A DNA stretch of 64,000 nucleotides from Pseudomonadota bacterium (lineage in GTDB: Bacteria; Myxococcota; Myxococcia; Myxococcales; Myxococcaceae), in NCBI GenBank assembly GCA_023423535.1, contig JAFAFL010000091.1, forward strand, positions 1 to 64,000. The letters run 5' to 3'. Position 1 is the stretch's first letter. Every line of letters starts with the position of its first letter. Under the pieces are notes generated by a model. It was not told the origin of the DNA. It saw nothing but the letters and a program-made list of their open reading frames with translations, and searched no databases. This document shows positions 7,436 through 16,718 of the stretch, in pieces. A program made the position numbers and the translations under genes.

Positions 7436-9234
7436 GCGGCCTCCAGGGGACGCGGGTTCACGCAGAGCCCGCGCAAGAGATCGAGTCCGAGCGCCAAACC
7501 GAAGCGCTGCGTCACCACGCCATCTCCGCGGTTCGCGACCGCACCGGCGACGCGCTCGGTGGCCTTCTGCCAGCGGATGTAGGCGTCCACCGTGCCGGGT
7601 CCCATCTGGCTGTCCACGGTGCCGGTGTAGAAGCCGAGCCGGCGCAGCTCGAGCTGCACGGTGGCCACGTCGGCGCCGGTGGACCCGAAGCGGAGGCGGG
7701 TGAGGTCTTCGATCGACTGGCCCCGCGCGCGCAGACAGGCCTCGCGGCCGGTGAGCAGCACGTACTTGAACGCGGTGCCCGCGCCAGGACTGCCAAGGCG
7801 CTCCCAGAAGGTTCTGAAGCCGGGGCTCTCGTCGGCGGGATCGTGGTGCGCATCGCCGGTGCCGCCGCCGCGCACGGTCTGGCAGCCGGCGGAGCTGAAG
7901 GTCTGGTCGTTGCGGCGGAAGGAGGGATGGATGTTGTCCATCGGGCTCGCGACCATGAAGTCGTCGGTGACCTCGTAGATGAGGTCGTCGCGCGTGCGCA
8001 CCACCACGCGGCGGCCGTGTTCGCGCAGCGCGAGGTTCAGCTCCTTGTGCGAACCGACCTGGTAGCCGTAGAGGCCGGTCAGCAGCATGTTCGCGAGCTT
8101 GTCCGCGTTCGAGGGCTCGCATGCGTGTCCTCGCATGTAGTCGCGGAAGGGGACGGTGGAGGCGGTGAAGACCGCGACCTGCTGCGCGCTGGCGGGCGTG
8201 CGCTTCCACACGCCGATGACGCAGCGGCTCTCGTGGTGATCCGGCAGGACGGCTTCGAGCTCGACCGAGTCGTGGAAGGCGCCGTCGTTCGTGCCGGTGA
8301 TGCGACAACCACGCAGGCCGAAGACGACGAGCTCGTCGGTGCCCACGTCGAAGCGGTTCGCGCGGCAGAGCGACTGGAGGTGCGCGGCCGTGAGCGTGAA
8401 GGCTCCCTGGCCCTGCGCGTTCAGCGTTCCGAGATGTCGATGATCCGGCGAGAGATCGTCGGCGGCCCAGGCGGCGGAGGTCGCGTTGATCGTGCAGGAG
8501 AGCGGCACCGCGTAGGCCGTCATCGCCACCGCGTGACGGTCCGGGTTCTCGCGGTTGATGCCGAGCGGATCGCCCTCGTTGTCGCGGGCGGGCGCGGTGC
8601 GCGGAGGCGCCTGCGTGCTGCGGCGGCCGTAGAGCTCGTCTGCGCCGTGCGCCGTGGTGTGAGGAGAGGTGCGCAGCGCGCCGAGGATGCCGTCCGCCAG
8701 TGCGCGGCCGATGGTCTCGATCTCGGCCGGCTGCGTGAGGCGCTCCTCGCCAGACGGGTCGGTGAGGAAGTCCACCTCCGCGAGACACGCCGCGGTGCCG
8801 GGCCCGTGCTTCGAGGGATCGAGCACCGCGAGCCGTCCGGAGCGCACGCCGCGATCGTTGTGGCCGAGCGCGCTGAGCGAACGCTGCACGTGCTCCGCGA
8901 GCGCCTGCGAGCCCGCGCCCGCGTTGTCGCTCCAGATCCAGGTCTCGCTTCCGCGGACGCCGCGTGCGCCCGAGTTGGCGTGGATGGAGACGAAGGCCAC
9001 CGCCCCTCGATCGCGGGCCACCCGGACGCGATCGGCGAGGGCGAGGTTACGATCCTCCGAACGCGTGAGCACCGCCCGAGGACCGAGCGCGCGCTGCGTG
9101 GCCCGGGCGATGGCCAGCGTCACGTCCTTCTCGCGGGTGCCGTTCCGCGGGCCCTGTGCGCCGAAGGGCGAAGAGCCGCCGATGGCCTCGGTGCCGCCAT
9201 GACCGGGGTCGAGAACGATGAGGGGTTCGGACAT
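7432..9234 (-). CDS. N-acetylmuramoyl-L-alanine amidase with SxGC-like and PG-binding modules
   Basis: The product (600 residues) begins MSEPLIVLDPGHGG, directly at the zinc-binding strand of the Amidase_3 fold, so there is no export signal. The amidase spans about residues 1-190, with SIHANSG (second zinc His) and EVDFLTD (catalytic Glu region). A middle module ends in NIHPSFRRNDQTFSSAGCQT, a His...Ser-x-Gly-Cys arrangement recalling L,D-transpeptidase-like folds. The C terminus (RFGSTGADVATVQLELRRLG) is a PG_binding_1 repeat. The enzyme should cleave the bond between MurNAc and the stem peptide. Its start was chosen by GGAGG at -6 and by alignment with the two sister amidases. Confidence 0.85.
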   Translation of the reverse strand: MSEPLIVLDPGHGGTEAIGGSSPFGAQGPRNGTREKDVTLAIARATQRALGPRAVLTRSEDRNLALADRVRVARDRGAVAFVSIHANSGARGVRGSETWIWSDNAGAGSQALAEHVQRSLSALGHNDRGVRSGRLAVLDPSKHGPGTAACLAEVDFLTDPSGEERLTQPAEIETIGRALADGILGALRTSPHTTAHGADELYGRRSTQAPPRTAPARDNEGDPLGINRENPDRHAVAMTAYAVPLSCTINATSAAWAADDLSPDHRHLGTLNAQGQGAFTLTAAHLQSLCRANRFDVGTDELVVFGLRGCRITGTNDGAFHDSVELEAVLPDHHESRCVIGVWKRTPASAQQVAVFTASTVPFRDYMRGHACEPSNADKLANMLLTGLYGYQVGSHKELNLALREHGRRVVVRTRDDLIYEVTDDFMVASPMDNIHPSFRRNDQTFSSAGCQTVRGGGTGDAHHDPADESPGFRTFWERLGSPGAGTAFKYVLLTGREACLRARGQSIEDLTRLRFGSTGADVATVQLELRRLGFYTGTVDSQMGPGTVDAYIRWQKATERVAGAVANRGDGVVTQRFGLALGLDLLRGLCVNPRPLEAA

Positions 9235-9313
9235 GCCGTCCTCCGTGAGCACGCGGCGTGCCGTCGATGATGGTCCCGCGCCCACTCGGGCCACTCGGGC
9301 AGAGGTGCCCACC

Positions 9314-9333
9314 GTGCCCGATGAGGCATGGCC
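9314..9333. promoter_or_regulatory. Shared 20-bp motif, copy A
   Basis: The plus strand reads GTGCCCGATGAGGCATGGCC. It matches the motif at 28004-28023 and 31632-31651 at nearly all non-central positions. It lies in the gap between two amidase genes, 80-100 bp upstream of the start at 9234, where an activator site would be expected. A weaker palindromic partner (GACGGGGCAC) follows at once. Confidence 0.5.
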
Positions 9334-9360
9334 GACGGGGCACGGGATGATCGAGAAGGG

Positions 9361-10518
9361 TCAGCTTCGAGCCGCGGTGCGCTCCTCGAACCTCCACGAC
9401 ACGCGCGAGGCGCCCCGGCCGTTGGAGTGGAGGACTTGCAGTCCGCTCAGCGCTCCGAGTTGCGCACCGCCCGCGAGGCCCGCGGCGAACTGCGAGTTGC
9501 GGAGGAACTCGGTGAAGGTGCGGTGGTAGCGCGCGCCCCTGCCCTCGGGCCACGGGTCGTTGATGCGCACGAAGGTTCCGTCCGGCGTGCCGTCGCCGTA
9601 CAGGCCGGAGAGGACGATCGAGTGCAGGCCCGGCGTCGCTTCGCCGACCCACAGCGGGCCCTTCTTTCGGAGCAGCTCGAGCAGGTACGGGATCGTCATC
9701 GCGCGCGGCGTCTCCAGCACGAGGCCCCATGCCTTCGCCAGCGAGGGCACGTCACGCGGCGCGAGCCCGTCCCGATAGGCGGCCCAGTGCCCGGAGCCCG
9801 ATGCGACCTCTTCCGCGGACACCGGGATGCGATCGCGCCAACCGACGATCATCGCCGCGGCGGCGGCCCAGCAGCTCATGCCCGTCAGCTGCGGAACCAG
9901 CGGGGTCTCGTTCCAGATGTCGAAGCGCTCGGTGCGCTGGGTCAGCGTCTGCACGGTCGAGGTGGAAGGGACGAGCGCCTCCGCAAGCCTGCGCGCGATC
10001 GAGTCGAGGTACGCGTCCGTCCGCAGCCGCGCTTCTTCGCCGGGATCGGTGAGGTAGCTCACCTCCAGCAGACAGGCCGCGGTGGAGGCGTGGTGCCGCG
10101 AGGGCCTGAGCACGCCGAGCCTTCCGGGCTTCACGCCGCGGTCTCGCAAGCCCGTGGCGCGGACTGCTGCCTGCTGCACGCGTTCGGCGAACTCGCGCGA
10201 GGCAGCGGAGGCATCGGGATGGATCCAGGTCTCGGTCCCGTTCCCCACTCCGGGCGCGTTGAAGTGGATCGAGAGGAACTGCGCCGCGCCTGACTGGCGG
10301 GCGATCTGCGCGCGCGCATCGAGGCCGAGGTTTCGATCGTCGGTGCGCGTGAGGAGGACATGGCCGCCCCGCGCCTCCACCTGCGCTGCCAGCCGCAGCG
10401 CGAGTGCGAGTGTGACGTCCTTCTCCTTCAGGCCGGTGGGACCGGTGGCGTTGTTCGGGCTCGACCCGCCGATGCGATCGGTGCCGCCATGTCCCGGATC
10501 AATGACGAGCGTCGGCAT
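9361..10518 (-). CDS. Amidase_3 fused to AvrRpt2-like (C70) cysteine peptidase
   Basis: The ATG at 10518 gives MPTLVIDPGHGG, starting directly at the amidase core, so the longer in-frame reading from 10542 was rejected. Residues 1-185 form a zinc amidase with His10, His85 in FLSIHFN and Glu152 in LEVSYLTDPG. Residues 200-385 resemble papain-like C70/AvrRpt2 peptidases: Cys216 in LTGMSCWAAAAAM, His299 in GLHSIVLSGLYG, and Asp321 in RINDPWPEG. One half should cut peptidoglycan amides and the other peptide bonds. No signal peptide is visible. It overlaps the preceding gene by about 20 bp. Confidence 0.8.
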   Translation of the reverse strand: MPTLVIDPGHGGTDRIGGSSPNNATGPTGLKEKDVTLALALRLAAQVEARGGHVLLTRTDDRNLGLDARAQIARQSGAAQFLSIHFNAPGVGNGTETWIHPDASAASREFAERVQQAAVRATGLRDRGVKPGRLGVLRPSRHHASTAACLLEVSYLTDPGEEARLRTDAYLDSIARRLAEALVPSTSTVQTLTQRTERFDIWNETPLVPQLTGMSCWAAAAAMIVGWRDRIPVSAEEVASGSGHWAAYRDGLAPRDVPSLAKAWGLVLETPRAMTIPYLLELLRKKGPLWVGEATPGLHSIVLSGLYGDGTPDGTFVRINDPWPEGRGARYHRTFTEFLRNSQFAAGLAGGAQLGALSGLQVLHSNGRGASRVSWRFEERTAARS

Positions 10519-13378
10519 CGGGCGCCTCCCCAGCCGCATCAACGTGCGCCTCGATGAATGCCCGCGCCTCGACTCCTCGAGCGATGACGGAGACTTCGCC
10601 GCGATGCGCGGGAGGGAGTCGCAGCACGTTGCCGGTCATGCGCGCGGTGCCGAGCCGCCACTCGATGGGCGTGGAGGCCTCTTCGCGAGCCTCGTGATCG
10701 AGCCACAGCCGCTCCCCGCGCGCGCGCCTGATGCGCAGGTCGTTGCCCGAGATCACCACGTCCTCGAGCGAGACGGGCACCTCCACGGTGTTCCAACCAT
10801 CGGTGCCGACGAGTCGCAGAGTGGTCTGTCCCTGCGCGTCGGTGAGTGCGCCGAGCCGCATGGTCGGAGCTGCGATGGCCACGCCGCACGTCTGACCGTC
10901 CGCGAGCGGGACCCAGCCGCCATGCCGGCGCTGCTCCAGCGAGACGTGCGTGGTGACGCCACGGGTGTGGCGCGCGTCGTACTGCACGAGGTGACCTGCG
11001 ACCTCGACCACGTTCAGCGACGGCGTCCCGTGCGAACGCGACACCCGCGCGAGGATGCCTTCCGTCGGAGGTGTCCCCAGCGGCTCGTTCATCAGCTGCG
11101 CGCGCGAGAGGTGCGCGAGGAGCACGCCCTGCGCACGAAGCTCCACTGCCCAGGATTCTTCGGAGATGGCGACGAGCGCACTGAAGCGGCGGGCTCCAAC
11201 CTTCCGCACCGTGTGAACCGTGTGGACGGACGTCGCGTAGCCGTCACGACCGAAGACGGCGACCTGCAGGTTTGCATCGTGGGGCGCGCCGGTGCCGGCG
11301 GCTCGGACCTCGGTGCGCGACACGTCGAGCTGCACGGTGCCGTCGGGGAAGAGTGTGCCCAGCAACCGCAGCCGCAGCGTGGGCTCGCTGATCGAACGCG
11401 CGCCATTCAGCGCGGACGTGAGCCCGCTCGGCGTGCAGACGGCGACGCGCTCCGCGGCCTCGGCAGGAAGCTCGAGTGAGAAGGGCGAGGAGCCGGGGAA
11501 GAGCGCAATCCACGCGGCGTCCTCGAAACCGACGTGACGGCAGGCGAGATCCGCGAGCGCCTCCAGCTGTCGATCCGCGCTCGGCGACGCGGCCGCATCC
11601 ACCACCGGTGCATCAAGGGCATCGTCGGTGACCCAATCGGCGTCGATCGGCTCGAAGACCTCCTGCAGCTCGGCGCCGGCGCGCCGCAGGGACTCGACTG
11701 CTTCGCTCCAGCTCACGCGCGCGAAGGTGGGCTCGAGCCTCGGTGGTCGCAGCACGACGACCCGGCGCTTCGGCCACTGCGCCACCGCGACGCGAAGCAC
11801 CGAGCTGTCGTCCGGCTGGGTGAGATCCGTGCCGAGCCGTAGCTCGACCGGGAGGAGGCCCGGCGCGTCCGGGATGAAGCTGAAGGTCACGGCATCCTCG
11901 TGCCGCTTCGGCGACACGGTCTGTCCGTTCACCACCATCACTGCGCTCGCGCGCGTGCCGCGGGGAAGCAGCTGCGCGGTGACGACCACGGGTTCGCCTA
12001 CGCGGTGTGCCGAGCCCACGAGCTGCACGTCCGTGAACCGCGCGCGGACCCGGGCGTTGAGCGGCGTGCGCAGCTCTTCGCAGGGCGCCTGCGCCACGAG
12101 TTCGATCGCGAGCTCGTCCGCATCCAGTGGAGCGGGCAGGGTGCGGACGCCGGCGCTGGGAAGTCGTCCTTTCGGCGTCAGGCGATCCGGAAGCAACTGC
12201 AGGCTCGTGGCGCCCTCGATGTCCCAGGACAACGTGAGTAGACCGCCGGGTTCGACCACCTGCGGTGTGAGCGAGGCATGTCTCACGCGCGCGCGGCCAC
12301 CGAGGAACTCGTTCAGTCCCAGGTCCGGCGGGCTCGGCGGATCGGAGACGAGCGGGATCTCCTCCACCGGTACCGGCGCCTCGGCGAGCCAGGCGATCGC
12401 GTTGCGCTCCGACCACAGCTCGCGCAGCCGCTTGCGCGCTTCATTGGTCAGCGAGACGCGGTCGGGGAGGTGAAGGCCCACTGGACCGGGCCCTGCGCCG
12501 TCGGGAACGACCGTGTGGATGAGCGCTGCGCCGTCCTTTCCCAGCGATCGATCGAGCTTGCCCGGCGAGAGGAGCGGCGCTGCGTCACGCTGGCCAAAGA
12601 CGACGGAGAGGGTCTCGCCCGCCTCAACCAATCGCGCGAAGAGTTCTTGTGAGAGGTGCGCATACACCTCCACCGGCGAGCCATCACATGCGCGGCGCGG
12701 CTCCACCCGCAGCACCTGCTCGCCGAGCGTCGCCTCCCACTCCGTCTCCTCGACATCGCGGCCGATGGTGTCGAAGAGCGCGAGCAGACAGGCCCAGCGC
12801 GCGCGCTGCAGCGGGTCGGCGAAGAAGGTGGTGAGAGAGGTGGTGAAGGACGTCGCCTTGCGCTCGGCACCTTCACTGGACAGCGCGGAGAGGACGAGGC
12901 GGAGCTGCGCGACGTCCATGCCGTGCGTCAACGCGCGCGCGACGACCTCGGCGGGGCCGGAGGAGAGCGCGAGCCCCTGCACCGTCTCGAGGAACTGCGA
13001 GGCGAGCCCGACCTGCCGACCGACACGTCCCGCCGCGAGGCCGACGATCGTCAGCGCGCCGAGGTGCAGCAGGCCGTTGCCCGCCACCAGCGGCATGCGT
13101 GAGATCTTCATCGACCCTTCGGACGGACCTCGCAGCGCCGCGCCCAGATCCGCGGGCACGGCATGCGTGGCGGAGGTGGAGAGCAACAGCCGCAGCCGCT
13201 CCATCGCGCGCGCGTCATCACCGAGCGCACCGGGCGCGTGCTCCGCCATGCCCTGCAGCAGCTCCACCGGAAGAAGCAGCAGGCGGCGGCCCGCATCGAG
13301 CGCCGGATCCGTGGAGACGGCTTCCTGCAACGCCGCGCGCAGCCGGTGCTCCAGCTCCGGATCGATCAGGGGGATCAT
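10499..13378 (-). CDS. Large protein with Ig-like region, unknown function
   Basis: The 959-residue product starts at 13378, overlapping the upstream stop as ATGA. The first 250 residues are helical and Ala/Leu-rich. From about residue 350 the sequence alternates short hydrophobic strands and turns (SLTPQVVEPGGLLTLSWDIE, then VVVTAQLLPRGTRASAVMVV), as in immunoglobulin-like beta-sandwich domains. This continues to the C terminus without a recognised catalytic motif. There is no signal peptide or anchor. It sits between the paralogous structural-looking genes and the amidases, so a scaffold, adhesion or spacer role is possible. This is inference only. Confidence 0.65.
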   Translation of the reverse strand: MIPLIDPELEHRLRAALQEAVSTDPALDAGRRLLLLPVELLQGMAEHAPGALGDDARAMERLRLLLSTSATHAVPADLGAALRGPSEGSMKISRMPLVAGNGLLHLGALTIVGLAAGRVGRQVGLASQFLETVQGLALSSGPAEVVARALTHGMDVAQLRLVLSALSSEGAERKATSFTTSLTTFFADPLQRARWACLLALFDTIGRDVEETEWEATLGEQVLRVEPRRACDGSPVEVYAHLSQELFARLVEAGETLSVVFGQRDAAPLLSPGKLDRSLGKDGAALIHTVVPDGAGPGPVGLHLPDRVSLTNEARKRLRELWSERNAIAWLAEAPVPVEEIPLVSDPPSPPDLGLNEFLGGRARVRHASLTPQVVEPGGLLTLSWDIEGATSLQLLPDRLTPKGRLPSAGVRTLPAPLDADELAIELVAQAPCEELRTPLNARVRARFTDVQLVGSAHRVGEPVVVTAQLLPRGTRASAVMVVNGQTVSPKRHEDAVTFSFIPDAPGLLPVELRLGTDLTQPDDSSVLRVAVAQWPKRRVVVLRPPRLEPTFARVSWSEAVESLRRAGAELQEVFEPIDADWVTDDALDAPVVDAAASPSADRQLEALADLACRHVGFEDAAWIALFPGSSPFSLELPAEAAERVAVCTPSGLTSALNGARSISEPTLRLRLLGTLFPDGTVQLDVSRTEVRAAGTGAPHDANLQVAVFGRDGYATSVHTVHTVRKVGARRFSALVAISEESWAVELRAQGVLLAHLSRAQLMNEPLGTPPTEGILARVSRSHGTPSLNVVEVAGHLVQYDARHTRGVTTHVSLEQRRHGGWVPLADGQTCGVAIAAPTMRLGALTDAQGQTTLRLVGTDGWNTVEVPVSLEDVVISGNDLRIRRARGERLWLDHEAREEASTPIEWRLGTARMTGNVLRLPPAHRGEVSVIARGVEARAFIEAHVDAAGEAPDADARH

Positions 13379-14703
13379 CTGAGGCCCTCGTTCACGCGCG
13401 TGAAGCGGTGCACGGGCACCAGGCCCTGCCCGCTGGAAGTCGTGGTGGTCGGCGCGTCGGCCGCGGGTGCGGCTTCGGTCGTGGTGCTACCCGTCGTGCC
13501 GTTGTTACGCGGAGGCAGCGGCGGCGGGGTGGGCATCGCCAGAGCTGGCGGCGCGGCGATGGCAGGAAGGGTGTTCGTTGTTCCGGTGCGGCGCTCGGTC
13601 TCGAGCAGCGAACGAGGGGACTGCCATGACGCCTCGGGCACGCGCGAGTTTGCCTGGATGCGCTGGATGGCGGCCTGATTCGCCATGCGATCGAGCGGGA
13701 GCTGCTCGGTGCGGAAGGTCATGTCCACGCTCGACCGCATGCCCGCGGTGGCGGCGATCTCCTCCTTCGTGAACGTGTCGTCGCTCTGCACGTAGCCGAT
13801 GGTGGTGTTCGCCGACGCGCTCGCGCCCCACGCGCCGATGCCGAAGCTGCCCTGCGCCGCGAGGTTCGTTCGCGTGTCGAACTGGCTGCGCGCCGTGTTC
13901 TCCGCCGCGCTCCGCGCATCCACGCGCAGATCCATGGAGGCGTGCAGACGGCCTTCGTCCACCACAACGCGCTGCATGCCCATCATCACCAGCGTGGAGA
14001 GCAGCTGCTGACGCGTGCGTCCGAGCTTGCGGCGGATGAGCGGGACGAGCGTTCCATGCAGATCGTCTTCGTCGATCGCCGAGACCTCGTCTTCGGTCGC
14101 ATCCAGCTCAGCCGCGAGGGCCTCCAGCTCCGGCAGCTCCGCGCCCTCTCGCAGCACGAGCTTCAGCCGGTCGCCGTCGGGGGCGGTGGTGAAGACGTCG
14201 AAGCGCCCCATCGCCCAGCGCAGCGCCGCGTCGGGACCGATGTTCCCCTGCGTGAACTGCTCGCTCGATGCGCTCACGCCGTCGAGCAGTTCCGCGAAGG
14301 ACTCGAGCTGCGCCATGTTCGAACGGGTGATCGCCTGGAACACGCCGGTGATGAGCGAGGTCACGTAGGTCGGGAAGTCGATCGCCTCCTTCAGGTTGCG
14401 CACCGTTCCCGCTGCGTTGTTCACCGCCTGTCCGCCGAGCTGGCTGCCTGCGTTCTGCGCAGAAGCGAGAGGCCTCCGCTGCGAAGGACGCGAAGGTGCC
14501 GACTGGGCCTGCGCGTGCAGCTCGTCCGTGAGGCGCGCGTCCTCTTCCAGCAGCGATGCCGCCGCGAGCGAGACGTCCACCATCCGTTCGGCGATCCGCC
14601 GCCTCAGCGCCGGCTGCGCCTCGAGCGCTGGCGTCTGCTCCACGACCGAACGAACGGCGCGGCGAACCGCGTCCCGCGTTGCAGGCGTGGTGGCGGCGGG
14701 CAT
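13375..14703 (-). CDS. Lytic-operon paralog 1 (442 residues)
   Basis: This is the most divergent member of a five-member family encoded in this operon. It shares the middle segment IDFPTYVTSLITGVFQAITR and the later LVMMGMQRVVVDEGRLHASM. The C-terminal motif is MTFRTEQLPLDRM, where its sisters have NFKSETFPLEKM. It differs in having a Pro/Thr/Ala-rich tail of about 80 residues. The start at 14703 follows the stop of the next gene at 14704 with no gap, and its own stop overlaps the downstream start. No signal peptide is present and no function is known. A structural subunit is one reading of such tandem paralogs. Confidence 0.7.
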   Translation of the reverse strand: MPAATTPATRDAVRRAVRSVVEQTPALEAQPALRRRIAERMVDVSLAAASLLEEDARLTDELHAQAQSAPSRPSQRRPLASAQNAGSQLGGQAVNNAAGTVRNLKEAIDFPTYVTSLITGVFQAITRSNMAQLESFAELLDGVSASSEQFTQGNIGPDAALRWAMGRFDVFTTAPDGDRLKLVLREGAELPELEALAAELDATEDEVSAIDEDDLHGTLVPLIRRKLGRTRQQLLSTLVMMGMQRVVVDEGRLHASMDLRVDARSAAENTARSQFDTRTNLAAQGSFGIGAWGASASANTTIGYVQSDDTFTKEEIAATAGMRSSVDMTFRTEQLPLDRMANQAAIQRIQANSRVPEASWQSPRSLLETERRTGTTNTLPAIAAPPALAMPTPPPLPPRNNGTTGSTTTEAAPAADAPTTTTSSGQGLVPVHRFTRVNEGLR

Positions 14704-15639
14704 CTACACGCCTCCGGTCGTGGCGAGCCAGCGCTCCGCGTCCTGCACCACCGCCGCGTCACGCGCGAGCCGGAGCTGGCCGGACCCGAGCTGTGGCGCG
14801 CTCTCCGCCAGCCAGCGCAGCACGCCGAGTCCCGCGCCCGCGCGAGCGAGATGGATCTGCGGCGACAACGAACGGCCCAGCACCCGCGGCGCGATCCGGC
14901 GGAGGATCGTCCACACATCACCGCCGCCGAACGCACGGACCACGTCCGGATGCCGGAGCAGGGCGAGCGCTTCCCGGATCTGCGCCACGATGTCCCGCGC
15001 GGCGAACGCGGTGGCGCCCGCGCTCCGAGCGGAGAGCTCTGCAGCCAGCGTCCGCGCCGCCTGATCGATCCGCGCCAGATGGTGTGCGCTGCCGCCCGAG
15101 ACCCCGTCGCGGCCGTAGGCAGAGAGCGCCCCGACCAACGCGCCGAACTGCGAGTCGAAACCCTCGTTGGCCTCGACCGAGCCGGCGCCGCCGAAGAGCC
15201 GGCTGAACACCGCGCGCCGCTCCTCGGGACTGAAGCGCTCCTCGCGTCCCCGCCAGAAGCGAAGGAAGGCGTGGATGGCCTCGCCGAGAGGTTCGATCAC
15301 GGTCCCGCGCACGAGCCCTTCCGCCAGGGCCTCCGTGACCGGGAGCAGGCCTGCCAGCTCCAGCTCACGTGCCCAGAGGAGGGGACCTGTGACCCGCAGC
15401 TGCGCCGGCTCGACCTGGCCGCCGGAGATGGGAGGCAGGTCGAGCAGTCCGAGCGCCTCCGCACCGAACGACTGGGCGGCGGCATCGAGATGCTCGGCGA
15501 AGAGGCGATCGCAGATCGACAGCGCGCGGTGAAGGGGCCGGGCTGCCTCGGCGAGGGAACGCGCGGCCTCGACCCCTGAATCGGCGAGAGGGGGCGGCGC
15601 GTACGGATCGCTCGGCGACGCCTGCGGACGCGCGCTCAT
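14704..15639 (-). CDS. Helical protein, short member of a paralogous pair
   Basis: The 311-residue product starts at the ATG at 15639, overlapping the upstream stop as ATGA. Almost all of it looks alpha-helical. The segment LLRHPDVVRAFGGGDVWTIL, followed further on by VLRWLAESAPQL, aligns with MLQHPDVVAAYGARDVWQLV and IMQWLAKQSPTL in the gene at 20418-21986. Both also share an FSPEERRAVFSRLFG / FTEHERRSMYARAFG segment. The two are therefore paralogs, this one lacking the N-terminal third. No catalytic motif or membrane segment is evident, and the role is unknown. Confidence 0.65.
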   Translation of the reverse strand: MSARPQASPSDPYAPPPLADSGVEAARSLAEAARPLHRALSICDRLFAEHLDAAAQSFGAEALGLLDLPPISGGQVEPAQLRVTGPLLWARELELAGLLPVTEALAEGLVRGTVIEPLGEAIHAFLRFWRGREERFSPEERRAVFSRLFGGAGSVEANEGFDSQFGALVGALSAYGRDGVSGGSAHHLARIDQAARTLAAELSARSAGATAFAARDIVAQIREALALLRHPDVVRAFGGGDVWTILRRIAPRVLGRSLSPQIHLARAGAGLGVLRWLAESAPQLGSGQLRLARDAAVVQDAERWLATTGGV

Positions 15640-16718
15640 TCGGGCCTCGCGCGCTCCTGCACCACGCCCATCTGCAGCTGCGACGCCATCTTCTCGAGCG
15701 GGAAGGTCTCGCTCTTGAAGTTCACCCGGACCTCGCCGGTGAGCTTTGCCTTCAGCTCCGCCTTCGACTCGCTGCTGTCCTCGCTGGCGGAGGTGACCAC
15801 CACGTTGTGATTCGTGCTCTCGGTGGACACGTCGCCGCTGAACCAGTCGCCGGTGTCGCGCTTGTAGGTGTGCGCGTCCTTCCGGTCGTAGCTGGAGGCG
15901 GTGTCCCTCGACCTCGCCACGTCGTTGGCCTTCATGTCGAAGACGACCTTCGCGTTGATGAGGCCGTCGGTGACGACGATGCGGTTGATGCCCAGCGTCA
16001 CCATCGTCGCCAGCTGCTGCTGACGCATCTTCGCCATCTGCAGCTGCGCGGCGCGCACGATCGCGGCCTCGCTCTCGGGGCTGGAGAAGTCGGGCGCCTC
16101 CTTGAGGCCGAGCTCCTTCTGGAAGTCCGGCATCCGCTCGTCGTCGAGGTTCTCGTTCAAGGACAGCTGCGGCGCGCCTCCGCTGGTGTCGATGCGCAGG
16201 GCCTCGGGGAACTTGTTCTTGAGGAAGTCGCGCGCCTGGTTCGGGCTGATGTGGTCGCTTGCGAACTGCTCCACGCTCTTCACCACGCCCTCGAGCAGCT
16301 TCCCGTAGGCCTGCATCTGGCGAATGGACGAATCGACGATGGAGGTGAACACGCCCTCGATGAGGCCGGAGACGAACTTCGGGAAGTCGATCTCCTTCAC
16401 CAGCCGGCCCATCTCCTTCGAGGTCTGCGAGATCGCGCTGGCGCGGAAGTCCTTGTTCGCCTGCTCCGGTGCGCCCGCGAGCCGGTTCTGCAGCTTCTCC
16501 GTCGCGCTCTGCTCGCGGTTCTGCATCCCCTCGGCGAGCGGCTTCTGCCCCCCGTTCGGATCCGCGAGGTAGCCCACCACCGTCACGAGCCCGTGCGCGA
16601 CCTTCTGGCGCTCGTCGGGGGAGAGGTCCTTGAAGGCGTCGGTGCGCTCGAGCAGCTCGCGGACCTGCCGGCGAACCTCCTCCTGCTGGGGAGGGGAGAG
16701 GGTGTTGTTCGCGGTCAT
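15636..16718 (-). CDS. Lytic-operon paralog 2 (360 residues)
   Basis: Start at 16718 (MTANNTLSPPQQEEVRRQVR), with ATGA overlaps at both ends. It shows the full family layout. An N-terminal helical segment has an LSPDERQKVAHGLV motif. Then comes IDFPKFVSGLIEGVFTSIVD (about residues 110-130), a D-x-I-S-P-N-Q-A-R-D-F segment, LGINRIVVTDGLINAKVVFD (about residue 250), and EVRVNFKSETFPLEKM close to the C terminus. The stretch between the last two is Ser/Thr/Asp-rich and varies between paralogs. No enzyme motif, signal peptide or membrane helix is seen. Function unknown. Confidence 0.7.
   Translation of the reverse strand: MTANNTLSPPQQEEVRRQVRELLERTDAFKDLSPDERQKVAHGLVTVVGYLADPNGGQKPLAEGMQNREQSATEKLQNRLAGAPEQANKDFRASAISQTSKEMGRLVKEIDFPKFVSGLIEGVFTSIVDSSIRQMQAYGKLLEGVVKSVEQFASDHISPNQARDFLKNKFPEALRIDTSGGAPQLSLNENLDDERMPDFQKELGLKEAPDFSSPESEAAIVRAAQLQMAKMRQQQLATMVTLGINRIVVTDGLINAKVVFDMKANDVARSRDTASSYDRKDAHTYKRDTGDWFSGDVSTESTNHNVVVTSASEDSSESKAELKAKLTGEVRVNFKSETFPLEKMASQLQMGVVQERARPE

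Noticed and set aside
9248..9263. Minus-strand CGGCACGCCGCGTGCT as a sigma-54 promoter for the amidase at 9234
   Set aside because: The match is good (10 of 12) and the spacing right, but transcription would begin about 3 bases before the ATG and exclude the GGAGG ribosome site. I keep it only as a possibility.
10518..10542. Longer start MMRLGRRP for the amidase at 9361
   Set aside because: The basic leader has no hydrophobic stretch, and the sister amidases both begin at the zinc strand. The ATG at 10518 is a better start.
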